Positions 1-9,530 are shown, numbered from the stretch's first letter. The stretch: DNA of 64,000 nt from Rufibacter glacialis (GCF_008271745.1 NZ_VKKZ01000010.1:401677-465676); one strand, 5' to 3'. The notes: generated by a model not told the origin, from the sequence alone. Numbers and translations are program-made.

Positions 1-1921
1 ACATGCCGCTCATGGGCACGCACAGGTAGCCTCTGAGGCGGGCGAAGTAGTTCTCGGCCACGTTGGCCGGGGCGGAGAAGGAAGAGAGGGTGCTGGTGGA
101 GGTGGGGGCGGTGCCGGCGGGCAGCTGGTCCACTTCCACGGCCCGCGGCGAGGCGCCGGCCCAGAACTCATACGTGATGCCGCCGGTATTGGCGCAGGTA
201 ACAGGAGTAGGCGCACTTGTTACCAAGAAACTTCGGGTAACGGACATTGCCCCTGCGGATGCACTCACTACTACTGTTCCCTCCATCCCGGTTAGGGTAA
301 TGGTATTGCCGCTGATAGTGGCCGGACCAGAAACTATACTAAGCATCACTGGTAAATCAGGACTAGCGGTGGCGGTCACCGTGAATGGGGGACTTGTTGT
401 AAGCTTATCAGGTATGGGAGGAAAATCAATGGTAACTTTATCGAAGATCCAGGTCAGTCCACCTCCAGCGCCAACTCCACCAACTGAAGCTACAATTAAG
501 TCGGTTCCAGCCTTGGTGCCGATGTAACAGAACCGGGCAACGCCATCTGGGCCGGTGATTGCAGAACCAGAAAGGACATTCGTTCTGGTGACGGAAAAGT
601 CAATCTGAGCTCCGGCTACTGGTTGGCCATCTATATCGGTGGCCGTCGCCAATACACAGTATTCACTACCTACATTGGCTACGAAGCCATTGGGAAAACT
701 CAACCTGATAGCTCTAACTGCATTCACCACTATGGAAATATTTCTGGTGATGATGCCAGAGCCAGATCCGCATCCGCCGCCGGAGCCCGAGGTAGGGGTG
801 CCGGTTACTTTATAAGTTCTGGTGGTAGTGGGGGTGGCAATCACGGTAGAACCGGTGGTGGTGTTCAGGTCTGTGGCAGGCTCCCAGGTCCAGGTATACC
901 CAGAGACATTTTTAATTTCCAGGGTGACGGGCGCAACGGTTTCTGTGCGGTATACGCCGGTAGCAGTGATGTCTGTGCCGTTGGCAAAGATATAGGGTTC
1001 TGCCGTTGCCTCTAACGCGGTGTTGAGTTGGGAACGGTCCAGTACATAGGCATAAGAAAAAGTGATTTCCTGGCCGGGCGCCAGGGTGCCGAAGTTATAG
1101 GCCAGGGAGATGGCTTCATCGGCTTCATTGGTACCGGATTGGGCAAAACCGTCACCAGTCCAGACAGCGCTCGCGTCTCTGTTAGAGAAGCCGCCGTAGG
1201 TAACCCTTGCCCGGCTGTCTTTGGTTCCTAAGCCCAGATACTGGCCATAGGTCAGGCCCACTGCCTCTACCAGGGCTTCATTACAGGGGGCAAAGGTGGG
1301 TTGGTACACCACCGTGTTTCTGGTATCAAAATCGCCGGTCCAGGGCTGTTCATTGTCGGGGTCCACGTTTCTCATGTAGAACACGTTGGGCATGGGGGAA
1401 GAAGTGGTGTTTCTTATGGTCACCTGCATCACAAAATAAAGCCCATTGGTAGGGAAGAAGGTGCGCTGCGATACAGACAGGCCCGCAACCGCGCCAGACC
1501 AGGTAGCCGATACCTCGCTCCCGGTGTTGGTATAATCTGTGATAGAGCCAGGAACCCCAAAAGAGCTCATCAAGGCTGAGTTGAAATAGTTGGTGCCGTT
1601 GATTTCAATGCCCCAGCCTTCTTCCGGGGTACCAGGCACGAAATAGTCCCCATTATGGGCCGGGGTGCCCACGTCCCAGCCGTCTTTGGCCGGATCAGCC
1701 ACAAAGCCCAGAAAGCCTCCGCTGGAGTTGGCATGGTAGCCACTGGGGGCGGCCGTTTCTGTACCGAATGATCCTGCGCGGGAGACACCCACTTCCAGGT
1801 ACTGGCCTTTCAGGAACGCGTCATTTCCAATTTTTTGCGCTAAGGCAGCAGTGGTGGTCAAGAGCAGCAGGAGGAGTATCCTGTACAGAGGCAATACTGT
1901 ACTAGTATATAGTTTTTTCAT
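1..1921 (-). CDS. Secreted multidomain protein with Ig-like and PA14 regions, C-terminus cut off by window edge
   Basis: The reading frame starts at the ATG at 1921 and stays open for 640 codons to base 1, so the stop lies outside the window. The N-terminus MKKLYTSTVLPLYRILLLL followed by TTTAALAQ is a clear signal peptide. Residues about 30-270 form a Gly/Asn-rich beta region with aromatic repeats. About 400-475 looks like a bacterial Ig-like (Big_1-type) domain (GQPVAGAQIDF, GPDGVARFCY). The last residues (ITYEFWAG, then ENYFARLRGYLCVPMSG) are the beginning of a PA14 carbohydrate-binding domain. PA14 and Ig modules at this position are typical of large Bacteroidota surface proteins exported by T9SS; the sorting domain would lie beyond the edge. 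It starts 23 bases after the stop of the small exported gene upstream, so the two are probably co-transcribed. The exact ligand is unknown. Confidence 0.85.
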   Translation of the reverse strand, partial: MKKLYTSTVLPLYRILLLLLLTTTAALAQKIGNDAFLKGQYLEVGVSRAGSFGTETAAPSGYHANSSGGFLGFVADPAKDGWDVGTPAHNGDYFVPGTPEEGWGIEINGTNYFNSALMSSFGVPGSITDYTNTGSEVSATWSGAVAGLSVSQRTFFPTNGLYFVMQVTIRNTTSSPMPNVFYMRNVDPDNEQPWTGDFDTRNTVVYQPTFAPCNEALVEAVGLTYGQYLGLGTKDSRARVTYGGFSNRDASAVWTGDGFAQSGTNEADEAISLAYNFGTLAPGQEITFSYAYVLDRSQLNTALEATAEPYIFANGTDITATGVYRTETVAPVTLEIKNVSGYTWTWEPATDLNTTTGSTVIATPTTTRTYKVTGTPTSGSGGGCGSGSGIITRNISIVVNAVRAIRLSFPNGFVANVGSEYCVLATATDIDGQPVAGAQIDFSVTRTNVLSGSAITGPDGVARFCYIGTKAGTDLIVASVGGVGAGGGLTWIFDKVTIDFPPIPDKLTTSPPFTVTATASPDLPVMLSIVSGPATISGNTITLTGMEGTVVVSASAGAMSVTRSFLVTSAPTPVTCANTGGITYEFWAGASPRAVEVDQLPAGTAPTSTSTLSSFSAPANVAENYFARLRGYLCVPMSGM

Positions 1922-1944
1922 AACGTTCTAGGGTAGAGGTTTCT

Positions 1945-2370
1945 TCATTTGATTGCTTGGTAATTGCTCGCCTTCTTTTTGAAGTGTCCGTTCCATTCTG
2001 CCAGGCTCCAGGAGGCCGGGGCATATTTTGTATGCAGCTCCACGGTCACTTTCTTGCTTGGGTAGTCCACGGTGAAGGCTACCAGGTTGTCTCTGTACCG
2101 GTTGAAAAAACTGGTAGCCTCTTCCTGATTCGTGAACCCAAGGCCACTGATGTCAAAAACATACTGGGTTGCCAGGGGCGCCGAGGCATCAAGCGTAATG
2201 AGCATGTCTTTGCTGATGGTGGCGGGAGCCGCTTTTTTGCCGCCTGCCTGGGCTTTGGTTTCTTGGGCAGCGAAGGTGAAAACTGCCAGAAGGAAAAAGA
2301 GGATCTTAAACTTTTTGAAGGCGTTACCAAAGCCCTTCGACTTTTGGAGCGAATACTGATTAATTCTCAT
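1945..2370 (-). CDS. Small exported protein of unknown function
   Basis: 141 residues from the ATG at 2370 (MRINQYSLQKSKGFGN). I prefer this start over an ATG 66 bases upstream because it puts the signal sequence FKKFKILFFLLAVFTFAA near the N-terminus; cleavage is probably after KAQA. The mature part is about 100 residues and contains GLGFTNQEEATSFFNRYRDN and VDYPSKKVTVELHTK. That beta-alpha-beta-like layout recalls small heavy-metal-associated-type folds, but no metal CxxC motif is present. It lies just upstream of the large PA14 surface protein in the same direction and may be its partner. I do not recognise the family, and no function is assigned. Confidence 0.6.
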   Translation of the reverse strand: MRINQYSLQKSKGFGNAFKKFKILFFLLAVFTFAAQETKAQAGGKKAAPATISKDMLITLDASAPLATQYVFDISGLGFTNQEEATSFFNRYRDNLVAFTVDYPSKKVTVELHTKYAPASWSLAEWNGHFKKKASNYQAIK

Positions 2371-2436
2371 AGTATTTCTGCAATGGTTGAGGATAGGAAA
2401 AAAATGGACATACCAATTCAAGCCACGTTCTGTCAC

Positions 2437-3797
2437 GTGTTGCGGGGAGCGGTAAACAGTTTTGGCTGGGCCTGCTTTAGCCTTGAAGAATAATTAAATA
2501 GGAAAGCGTACTATCCAGTGAAGACTGGAATTCTTTGGGATTGATAGCTTTTTCACCCCGCCATAGGGTATGGTCATGTCTTAAGCCTTTGGCGTTAGCC
2601 AAAGCAAAGCCTGTTGCACTTTTTGTGCAAAGGAAGAAAGTATTAAAAGGAGATTAAACGATGCCCAATGAAGGGCTTTCCTTAACAAGGAAATAAGGAT
2701 CAAATTACATCAAGCTCCATTTGGGGCATTAGAAAGATAAGCAGGTACTAAGGAACCAACCCCTTGAATAGCGCATATTTTCGCGTTTTTAGGCAAAAAG
2801 GGCACTTTCATGATAGCGTTCATCGTATTTTCTTTTAGGGAGGAAAAATAAATACCATCACCTCATGCCTTACATGAAGCGTTCACTTACTACCACTTTA
2901 AATCTGTTCCTGTAATTCTTTTCAACCTAGTTGCCTCCTTGCCTTTGTAGTTGTCTAAATTTAAAGAACAGGTAAGGATGCAATTTTTTACCTTTCAGAA
3001 TTCAATGCTTTCTGTTAAACTGATTAGATAATGGGAGTTTTATGCCGTGATCAACTATTGACGGCATTAACCCAAGTTACTTAGGTAAAGCAGTCAGGGC
3101 CTCCCAAATTAATTGCTTATAAATCAACTCTTATTAACCACTGCGGGGCATAAGAGATTGACAGAACGAAAGTAAAAAAATAAATAATTATGCCAATAAA
3201 AAATTGTAATAAATGGTTGTTTTTCTAATAATTACCTAAAAGTAGGTATAGCGATACTCTTGTAAGGAGTTGGAAATATCCTTCTAAGTATTCCATGGCA
3301 TAAGCCAAAAATACGGGGAATCAGGGAGAGTACAGCGTTGATACCTGAGACTCTGGCGCCAGAGGAATTAGATGTGATTAGCCAACATTTTCACCATCCC
3401 TTAAATCAAAGGCTCGTTTTCTGAAGAGCATTAAATCAGTGCTATATATGGCAAAGGGCCCCTCCCGTGAAACCAACTCCACGCTAGTAAAAGGTACTCT
3501 GATGATGGTTAGGTCCTAGGTGACGTGCCTGATCAGTCAAGCCAAAAAAAAGCCCCAGAACACAGTCAGGATGGGGGCTTATTGCTATTCTGCGGAGAGT
3601 TCGCCAAAAAGCTTGCTTGGTAGAGCGACGGTCTCTTCCTGCCTTGCCTCAGCGGACTCTTCTTAGCCTGCTTCTCTGCAGACTGATTCCCCAGTTTTCT
3701 TGCTGTTGGCAAATAAAGTGGCAAATATGCCCCGCCCTGGTGGGGTAAGAGCTTTACTTGCCCAAAGCAACTGCCCCTGGCCGGTCTTCTGTACAGA
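2437..3797. other. Long gene-poor gap
   Basis: About 1.36 kb of AT-richer sequence with no convincing gene. It holds a partial D-element half near 2783-2803 and a minus-strand terminator at 3544-3580. An open stretch of 52 codons at 3266-3424 has no start codon and no recognisable match. Confidence 0.6.
3544..3580 (-). terminator. Intrinsic terminator
   Basis: Arms AAGCCCC and GGGGCTT with a 17-base loop, followed on the minus strand by eight or more T. It lies about 220 bases past the DUF1259 gene stop. Confidence 0.7.
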
Positions 3798-4811
3798 TCA
3801 ATGTTTCTGATGGTTCAGGCCTTTCCCGTGTTTTCCTAGCTCATTCAGGGCAGCCCTGAACCCTTGGGCCAATTGCGTGGCCGGTCCTTGGCCATAATAA
3901 TGCAGGAAGATCATGTGCGGGTCATCCCCCAGCATGTGGTTATGCAGCGCCACCACTTCCAGGTTATGCCGGCGTAGCGCCGAGATCACCGGGTTCACTT
4001 CTGAGGACAGCATTGCCACGTCGCCGGCTATATGCGCCTTCTCCTTGGTGCCGGCAAACGAAGCCCAGGAATTCAGGCCTATGGCCGCTGTCATCTCGGC
4101 GCCCATCGCCATCACCGTTAAGTCAGGGCGGCCAATGGTGTATTTGTAGGTAGGGCCGTTGACAGTACCGGTGTGCTTTACAATGGCATCCAGGGCCGGG
4201 AGGTCAAAATTCTCCTTCCCTGTAGGAGCGGCAGCGGCCCCCGTAGCTGTATTCCCACTCTGGGTACCTGACGTTGGCGCTTGCCCACCCGGCTGGTTCT
4301 TGGGCGAAATCTTGCTCTGGCTGATGGTGGCAGCGAACTTTTTGGCCAGTTCCGCGGGAGTTCCCATGCCGTGCAGGTGCATGTAAAAGATGCGGGGTTC
4401 CTCATAGAAGAAATGGTTGTGGATGGCGCTTATCTCCAGTCCGTTGGCCAGGGCCGCGGAAATCAAGGGGTTGACTTCTTCCTGAAGGAGCACTGTATCA
4501 CTCATGAGCATGGCCGTTTTACCATCTACGGTTCTTTTGATGGCCACCCATCCTCCAAAACCGAAGGGGATGGGTACGGCTTCTCCCTTTACCCTCACCT
4601 TCAGATCATTGCGGGGAAGGGCCGTGTTGTGCGTGGCCTCTTCTTCTTTGTAGGTGCCTTTCTTGCCCAAAGCAGCCTCAATGGCCACTATCTCCGCGGG
4701 AGTGAGGGGAGGCGTTTTTTTCTTGGCGGGAGCGGCAGACAGCTCCCATACGCCCAGGGCAGACGCTCCTCCCAAAAGGGCTGTGGCCTGTAAAGCATGA
4801 CGTCTGTTCAT
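3798..4811 (-). CDS. Exported protein with two DUF1259 (LppY/LpqO-type) repeats
   Basis: 337 residues. The N-terminus MNRRHALQATALLGGASALG has an Arg-Arg pair before a hydrophobic stretch, a twin-arginine-like or Sec signal. Two tandem copies of the same domain follow, at about 55-170 and 215-325. Each has a GRPDLTV or NDLKVRVKGE strand, a helix with EVNP, and a His-rich end (AIHNHFFYEEPRIFYMHLHG and ALHNHMLGDDPHMIFLHYYG). These match the DUF1259 family, whose function is unknown; the paired HNH-like and HLH/HYY residues suggest metal binding, which is inference. A Gly/Thr/Ala-rich linker (about 180-210) joins the repeats. It is a single gene with its own downstream terminator. Confidence 0.85.
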   Translation of the reverse strand: MNRRHALQATALLGGASALGVWELSAAPAKKKTPPLTPAEIVAIEAALGKKGTYKEEEATHNTALPRNDLKVRVKGEAVPIPFGFGGWVAIKRTVDGKTAMLMSDTVLLQEEVNPLISAALANGLEISAIHNHFFYEEPRIFYMHLHGMGTPAELAKKFAATISQSKISPKNQPGGQAPTSGTQSGNTATGAAAAPTGKENFDLPALDAIVKHTGTVNGPTYKYTIGRPDLTVMAMGAEMTAAIGLNSWASFAGTKEKAHIAGDVAMLSSEVNPVISALRRHNLEVVALHNHMLGDDPHMIFLHYYGQGPATQLAQGFRAALNELGKHGKGLNHQKH

Positions 4812-4950
4812 AAAGACAAATGCAAAGGTTTAGAAACACATGATGCTGTGAAATGCAGAATACAGAGCCAGGCAAACCCGAGGCCCACGGAGGTGACTTT
4901 CTACGAACGGAGGGAACGGGAGAGGGTTTCTCTTAAGGGGGAGGAAGCAG

Positions 4951-4982
4951 CCGTTTTTAGGCTATTTTCTTGAAAAGAGGGC
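4951..4982. repeat. D-element copy, eroded
   Basis: CCGTTTTTAGGCTATTTTC, then TGAAAAGAGGGC. The left half is good and the right half is truncated. It lies upstream of the DUF1259 gene. Confidence 0.5.
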
Positions 4983-5029
4983 AGGAACGCAGTGGGGATT
5001 TCTATAGGTAAACGTAATGGAAAGGCAAC

Positions 5030-5061
5030 AAAAAAGCCAACCTCGGGGAGGTCGGCTTTTT
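5030..5061 (-). terminator. Terminator of the rpsP-rimM-trmD-rplS operon
   Basis: Stem AAAAAGCCGACCTCC / GGGGTTGGC-type pairing with a short loop and flanking A and T runs on both strands. It is 38 bases past the rplS stop. Confidence 0.85.
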
Positions 5062-5098
5062 CAGCACTAAAAGTATGGGAAAACTAATCTTGTAAAGA

Positions 5099-5452
5099 TT
5101 AACCTCTTTTTTCTTTGATACGGGCAGCTTTACCAGAAAGGCCTCTCAGGTAGAACAGACGGGCTCTTCTCACTTTACCTCTGCGGATTACTTCGATCTT
5201 CTCAATATTTGGAGAAAGAACCGGGAAAATACGCTCAGTACCAATTTGGTTAGACACTTTTCTTACAGTGAAAGTCTCGCTGGCACCAGAGTTTCTGCGT
5301 TGCAATACCACACCTTGGAATTGCTGGATACGCTCTTTGTTACCCTCACGGATTCTAACGTGAATATTCACGGTGTCGCCAGCAGCAAAAGCAGGGATAG
5401 AGGCACGCTTCTCAGTGTATTCCTGCTCTACTAGTTTAATTAAATCGCTCAT
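5099..5452 (-). CDS. rplS: 50S ribosomal protein L19
   Basis: 117 residues, the normal length. It starts [20 protein letters not shown] and contains the L19 core [34 protein letters not shown] and [22 protein letters not shown]19 sits at the 30S-50S interface. It is the last gene of the conserved rpsP-rimM-trmD-rplS order. An 84-base gap separates it from trmD and holds its own TATATTTG box, so it can probably be transcribed independently of the upstream genes. Confidence 0.98.
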   Translation of the reverse strand: MSDLIKLVEQEYTEKRASIPAFAAGDTVNIHVRIREGNKERIQQFQGVVLQRRNSGASETFTVRKVSNQIGTERIFPVLSPNIEKIEVIRRGKVRRARLFYLRGLSGKAARIKEKRG

Positions 5453-5495
5453 GACTATAATATATAGTGTCTGTTTATCTGCAAAATTCGGAGTG

Positions 5496-5503
5496 CAAAT
5501 ATA
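5496..5503 (-). promoter_or_regulatory. Candidate -7 box for rplS
   Basis: TATATTTG on the minus strand, an exact fit to TAnnTTTG. A TTTAC stretch lies about 18 bases upstream, and the rplS ATG is 44 bases downstream. Confidence 0.6.
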
Positions 5504-5536
5504 GACGTTATTTTTCTAATTGTAAATCAACAACTA

Positions 5537-6226
5537 CTAATTTTTTTCTTCGCGCAACAAATCCGGCCTCAGTTGCCTGGTGCGTTGCACGGCCTGCTCA
5601 AAGCGCCACTCCTCTACCTTGGGAGTATTGCCAGACAGCAGGATGTCTGGTACGCCATGTCCTTCAAAATCAGCGGGCCTGGAATAAACCGGTGGCGCCA
5701 GCAGATTGTCCTGGAAGGAGTCTGAGAGCGCACTGCTCTCATCGTTGAGCACCCCCGGGATCAACCGGATGAGCGAGTCAGCCAAGACCGCCGCGGCCAG
5801 TTCTCCGCCAGAGAGCACATAGTCACCTATGCTGATCTCATGGGTCACGAACAGGTCCCGCACGCGCTGGTCCACGCCTTTGTAGTGGCCGCACAGGATG
5901 ATGATGTTCTGCAGCAGAGACAACCGGTTGGCCATGGGCTGGTTCAGCGTTTGGCCGTCTGGGGTCATGTAGATCACCGCATCATAGGGGCGCTGGGCCT
6001 GGAGTTCCCGTATGCACTTGGCAATGGGTTCTACCATGAGCACCATGCCGGCCCCGCCGCCAAACGCATAGTCATCAATCTGACCATGCTTGTTGATGGC
6101 GTACTTGCGGAGGTCATGCAAGTGTACTTCCACCAGGCCTTTGTCCTGCGCCCGCTTTAAGATGGAATGGTCAAAAGGACCCGTGAGCAGGTGCGGCTGG
6201 CAGGTGATGATATCAAACCTTGTCAT
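5537..6226 (-). CDS. trmD: tRNA (guanine-37-N1)-methyltransferase
   Basis: 229 residues. TrmD is a SPOUT-class enzyme that uses S-adenosylmethionine to methylate G37 next to the anticodon and so prevents frameshifting. Family motifs seen: [14 protein letters not shown] at the N-terminus, [12 protein letters not shown] (about 52-63), [11 protein letters not shown], the knot segment [13 protein letters not shown], and [12 protein letters not shown] with the downstream loop [15 protein letters not shown]. It overlaps the end of rimM by 14 bases, so the two are translationally coupled. Confidence 0.98.
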   Translation of the reverse strand: MTRFDIITCQPHLLTGPFDHSILKRAQDKGLVEVHLHDLRKYAINKHGQIDDYAFGGGAGMVLMVEPIAKCIRELQAQRPYDAVIYMTPDGQTLNQPMANRLSLLQNIIILCGHYKGVDQRVRDLFVTHEISIGDYVLSGGELAAAVLADSLIRLIPGVLNDESSALSDSFQDNLLAPPVYSRPADFEGHGVPDILLSGNTPKVEEWRFEQAVQRTRQLRPDLLREEKN

Positions 6227-6797
6227 CGTCCTCTTCTTCCAAAGGTGGTTCCTCTACCTGACGGTTAGAGGGTTGGGTATAAACTTCCAGCAGGCCCTCT
6301 GGCAGGTTCACGTAGAGTCTGCGCTCCTCTTTGCTGGTGCGCAAGATGATCTCATCCTGAACCGGGATCAGTACCTCATGGCCTTGGTACTCCATGGCCA
6401 GCAAATCCTGGTTAGGCAAGTCAAAGAACGTCTGCACCGTACCCAGTTCACCCAATTGCTTGTCTACCACCGTGTACCCGATCACCTCATGGAAGTAGAA
6501 CTGGTCCTCTTCCAGCTCTGGGAGCTGGTTCAGGGGCAGGTAGAGGCTTACGCCTTTGAGTTTTTCGGCATCGGCCACCGTGTTCACATCCTCAAACTTG
6601 AGAATGCTGCGGCCTTTGTCCTGGGGGTTGAGGTCATCAATGAAAAAAGGAACCAGTTTCCCGTTTATCAACAGGAAGACTGATTCCAATTCATCGTACT
6701 CTTCCGGAAAGTCCACGTCAAAAAACGCGACTACCTGGCCTTTGGTGCCATGCGCCTTCACGATATACCCCAATTGGAAGCATGCGTCTAACGTCAT
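6213..6797 (-). CDS. rimM: 16S rRNA processing / ribosome maturation factor RimM
   Basis: 194 residues. The N-terminal RimM domain has the signature [22 protein letters not shown]-barrel follows (about 95-175: [38 protein letters not shown]). RimM binds S19 and helps mature the 30S head. The C-terminus is acidic ([11 protein letters not shown]). The gene begins 11 bases after the rpsP stop and overlaps trmD, a tight operon. Confidence 0.96.
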   Translation of the reverse strand: MTLDACFQLGYIVKAHGTKGQVVAFFDVDFPEEYDELESVFLLINGKLVPFFIDDLNPQDKGRSILKFEDVNTVADAEKLKGVSLYLPLNQLPELEEDQFYFHEVIGYTVVDKQLGELGTVQTFFDLPNQDLLAMEYQGHEVLIPVQDEIILRTSKEERRLYVNLPEGLLEVYTQPSNRQVEEPPLEEEDDDKV

Positions 6798-6808
6798 GGC
6801 CGGTAAAA

Positions 6809-7360
6809 TTAAGCTTGTGCTTCTTCAGTAGCGTCAGCAGCTGGCACGTCAGCGGCACCTTCTGTGGCCTCACCTTCAGCGGCAGAGGCTTCTTCTGCTA
6901 CAGGCGTGTTTTTCTTCTGGATTGCTTCAGCACGGGCAGTGTTCACTTTGGCTTCAGCCTCCAGAGCAGCTTGTCTCTTAGCAGCTTTGTCGGTGCCTAA
7001 TTTCTCTACTTTGCCAGTGATTTTGGCTTCTTTGGCGGCTTTCCACTCAGCGTAGCGGGCATCTGCCTGCTCCTGCGTCACGGCGCCTTTCAAAACACCA
7101 ATCTGCAAGTGTTTTCTGAACATCACACCGGTGTAAGAAAGCATGGCTTTCACGGTGTCTGTAGGTTGTGCACCTTTCAATACCCAATCCAACGCTTTGT
7201 CTTCGTTGAAGTTGATAGTGGCGGGGTTGGTTAAGGGGTTGTACGTACCCAGTTTCTCAATGAAACGACCATCACGTGGTGAACGGGCATCTGCAACTAC
7301 GATATCATACATCGCAGCTTTCTTGCGGCCTCTGCGGGCCAATCTGATTTTAACAGCCAT
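6809..7360 (-). CDS. rpsP: 30S ribosomal protein S16 with long C-terminal tail
   Basis: 183 residues from the ATG at 7360 ([20 protein letters not shown]). The canonical S16 fold occupies about residues 1-85 ([38 protein letters not shown]). The remaining ~100 residues are an Ala/Glu/Lys-rich low-complexity tail ([20 protein letters not shown]), a common extension in Bacteroidota. An open frame extends 19 codons upstream of this ATG, but that stretch contains the promoter box and is not S16-like, so I do not use it. It is the first gene of the operon. Confidence 0.97.
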   Translation of the reverse strand: MAVKIRLARRGRKKAAMYDIVVADARSPRDGRFIEKLGTYNPLTNPATINFNEDKALDWVLKGAQPTDTVKAMLSYTGVMFRKHLQIGVLKGAVTQEQADARYAEWKAAKEAKITGKVEKLGTDKAAKRQAALEAEAKVNTARAEAIQKKNTPVAEEASAAEGEATEGAADVPAADATEEAQA

Positions 7361-7404
7361 AGCTAAATTTGTTAATGCGCCGGATCCCGTCCGGCATTGG
7401 GGTG

Positions 7405-7412
7405 CAAATGTA
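7405..7412 (-). promoter_or_regulatory. Candidate -7 box of the rpsP operon
   Basis: TACATTTG on the minus strand, matching TAnnTTTG, 45 bases upstream of the rpsP ATG. Confidence 0.6.
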
Positions 7413-7504
7413 CGCAACTATTTTTGAATGTGCTAACGGTTTGTGGATTAGAAGATTTAGGGATGTGAATGATTTGCAGATTTGAAGATGTGGTGGGCCG
7501 AATG

Positions 7505-7542
7505 CGTTTTTGGGGTACTATTCTGAAAACAGGGCCAAAACG
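7505..7542. repeat. D-element copy
   Basis: CGTTTTTGGGGTACTATTC / TGAAAACAGGGCCAAAACG: both outer arms (CGTTTT/AAAACG) and the inner core are recognisable. It lies between rpsP and the desaturase terminator. Confidence 0.7.
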
Positions 7543-7615
7543 GGCTTTATCTGGAAAAGCGAGGTGGAAACAGGGGGACGCCAAAGGATAACTATGGTGT
7601 TGCGGATAAAAAGCG

Positions 7616-7650
7616 AAAGCCCCAACTCCGTTTCAGGGGTTGGGGCTTTT
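7616..7650. terminator. Terminator downstream of the desaturase gene
   Basis: Arms AAAGCCCCAAC and GTTGGGGCTTT with a 12-base loop. It lies 22 bases past the desaturase stop and is followed by T-rich sequence on both strands. Confidence 0.8.
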
Positions 7651-7671
7651 GTGGGTTAAAACTTTCTAACG

Positions 7672-8406
7672 TTAGGCCCGGGCCTTCTTCAGTTTAATGA
7701 TGCCAATCTTATCTAGGGTCCAGATCACCGGGTAAGTGGGGTCTACTTCCCACCATTTCACCCCGAAGTTCACGCGGTTAGGCAGTTTGTGGTGGTTATT
7801 CTGGAACAGCTCGCCGCCGGTCAAGAAGTCAAAGAAAAGCGAGTTGCGGGATTTGTCATGGTTGTCAAAGTTCTGGTAGCCGTATTTGTGGCCGCTCCAG
7901 TTCACGATAGCGCCGTGCAGCGGGCCCATCAGGAAATGCAAAGGCAACAGCAGGTACATCCACCACTCTGTGGCGAAGTTGATGTAGAAAAGCACGTACA
8001 GCACACCCCACGCCAAGCGGGAACCCCAGTGGTCACCTATGCTTTCTAAAGCGCGCCAGGTAGGGTAGTTGCCGTCAAAGCGCATCTCAGGCTCTACCCG
8101 GTTGTTGAGAAAATCATTGTAAATGTTTTTGGTCTTCCACATCATGGAAAACGCGTTACCCGAGAAATGCGGGGAATGCGGGTCACGCGCCGTGTCTGAG
8201 AAGGCATGGTGCATGCGGTGCATGATGGCATACGCCCTGGGCGACAGGTAAGAAGAACCCTGGCTGAGATACGTGAGCAAAAAGAAGAATTTCTCCCAGA
8301 AAGGGTTCATGGTGAACATCTTGTGGGCGGCGTACCGGTGCAGGTAGAACGTCTGCACAAACAGGGAAAGGTACCAGTGTGCTACAAAAAAGAGGAGAAT
8401 GATCAT
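7672..8406 (-). CDS. Membrane fatty-acid (acyl-CoA) desaturase
   Basis: 244 residues from the ATG at 8406 (MIILLFFVAHWYLSLF). A TTG five codons upstream is possible but less likely. It is a di-iron desaturase of the stearoyl-CoA/delta-9 class, inserting a double bond into acyl chains at the membrane. The three histidine boxes are visible: HRYAAH near residue 23, HRMHH near 64, and NNHHKLPN near 207. Hydrophobic membrane stretches flank the first box and lie around 125-150. It is shorter than the typical ~300-residue acyl-CoA desaturases but contains all metal-ligand boxes. It stands alone with a promoter box upstream and a terminator downstream; a role in membrane fluidity is inferred from the family. 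Confidence 0.92.
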   Translation of the reverse strand: MIILLFFVAHWYLSLFVQTFYLHRYAAHKMFTMNPFWEKFFFLLTYLSQGSSYLSPRAYAIMHRMHHAFSDTARDPHSPHFSGNAFSMMWKTKNIYNDFLNNRVEPEMRFDGNYPTWRALESIGDHWGSRLAWGVLYVLFYINFATEWWMYLLLPLHFLMGPLHGAIVNWSGHKYGYQNFDNHDKSRNSLFFDFLTGGELFQNNHHKLPNRVNFGVKWWEVDPTYPVIWTLDKIGIIKLKKARA

Positions 8407-8483
8407 GCGTGAAGCGTGCAATTAATTAGTTGTGCCAAACAGGAGCGGGCTCCTTTGAAACAGTACTGTGGTAAATAAGTTCA

Positions 8484-8491
8484 CAAAGCTA
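8484..8491 (-). promoter_or_regulatory. Candidate -7 box for the desaturase gene
   Basis: TAGCTTTG on the minus strand (fits TAnnTTTG), 78 bases upstream of the ATG. Confidence 0.5.
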
Positions 8492-8736
8492 CAACGCTTG
8501 TCTTTAACGGCGTAAAAACAAATCCAGAAAATTTGGCAAAGTGATGAAAATCATTTTTGGCGTAACCGGGCCAAAAAGGTTAAGCGGGGTGCAGACGGAG
8601 AAGAAAGGTACTTTTCTGCCTTAGGGAAGATGGGCAAAGAGCAAAAGTTTCTATAGTCTTGCCGCGGGGAAGAAGCTTTGCTTTTTTCTCTGTAATACGT
8701 TGCCTAAACAGGTGAATTGGCGGGAGATGGAAAAAA

Positions 8737-9423
8737 CTACGGCAGAAACGGCAGCCAGGCTGCAATAGACGGGGGAGGGGCCTGCACCGTCACCCAGGTT
8801 TTTAAGACCGGGTGCTCAAAACCCAGTTCGCGGGCGTGCAGGCAGATGCTTTTATTAGGCAGAGGTTCTGGGGCGCCGTACCGCAAATCACCAATGATAG
8901 GGCATTTCAACGAGGCCAGTTGTACCCGTATCTGGTGCGGCCGGCCAGTGACTGGGCGTACCTCCACCAGAAATCTGCCAGCGGTGCCCTTTAACAGGGA
9001 ATAGCTGAGCTCTGCCCGTTGGCTGCCGGGCTTTTCCTGGGTCAGGGCCTTGGTGGTATTGCGGGCCGCATCTTTCACGAGCCAATGCACCAAAGTGCCC
9101 TTCTCAGGGTTTGGCGCCCGCAAGGTAAGCGCCCAGTATACTTTTTTGGTGGTATGCAGCCGGAACTGCTCATTCAGCCGGCTCAGGGCCTTTGAGGTCT
9201 TGGCCAGCAACACCACGCCGCTCACAGGGCGGTCAAGGCGGTGCACCACTCCCATGAATACATTGCCGGGCTTCTGGTATTTCTGCCGGACGTACTCTTT
9301 GGCCAGTTCAGACAAAGGAACATCGCCCGTCTCGTCGCCCTGTACCAGTACTCCGCTGGGCTTGTTCACCACCAGAATATGGTTGTCTTCAAAAAGGACG
9401 TCTAACGCAGCAGGAGCGGGCAT
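8737..9423 (-). CDS. RluA-family RNA pseudouridine synthase
   Basis: 228 residues, without the N-terminal S4 domain found in longer RluD/RluC proteins. It begins with LDVLFEDNHILVVNKPSGVL, the typical start of the catalytic domain. The active-site motif VVHRLDRPVSGVVLLAKT (about 59-76) carries the catalytic Asp. RPVTGRPHQIRVQLAS and HARELGFEHPV complete the family signature. It isomerises uridines in rRNA or tRNA, but the site cannot be told from sequence. The N-terminus is short and fits the single-domain RluA/TruC-like group. Confidence 0.93.
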   Translation of the reverse strand: MPAPAALDVLFEDNHILVVNKPSGVLVQGDETGDVPLSELAKEYVRQKYQKPGNVFMGVVHRLDRPVSGVVLLAKTSKALSRLNEQFRLHTTKKVYWALTLRAPNPEKGTLVHWLVKDAARNTTKALTQEKPGSQRAELSYSLLKGTAGRFLVEVRPVTGRPHQIRVQLASLKCPIIGDLRYGAPEPLPNKSICLHARELGFEHPVLKTWVTVQAPPPSIAAWLPFLP

Positions 9424-9440
9424 GGGTGGGAATTGTTGTT

Positions 9441-9468
9441 AGTGATGAGTGCCTAGTGATTAGTTCTC
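9441..9468. repeat. Heptad array H1 (left arm)
   Basis: Four consecutive 7-mers in register: AGTGATG, AGTGCCT, AGTGATT, AGTTCTC. It is inversely matched by 9590-9624. Confidence 0.65.
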
Positions 9469-9499
9469 TGTGGTTGTCTTTGGTGCCTGCAGAGTACTT

Positions 9500-9530
9500 G
9501 TTTTGGGCGTGTTTTGTGAAAAATAGCCTT
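9500..9530. repeat. D-element copy between heptad arms
   Basis: GTTTTGGGCGTGTTTTGTG, then AAAAATAGCCTTAA; the right arm is eroded. Confidence 0.55.

Noticed and set aside
3266..3424. Open frame of 52 codons ending APEELDVISQHFHHPLNQRL
   Set aside because: No start codon, no recognised family; at best a relic of an integrase-like gene, which I cannot support.
3615..3634. TTGGTAGAGCGACGGTCTC resembles a tRNA D-arm
   Set aside because: No acceptor stem, anticodon loop or T-arm (GGTTCGA) can be fitted around it on either strand.
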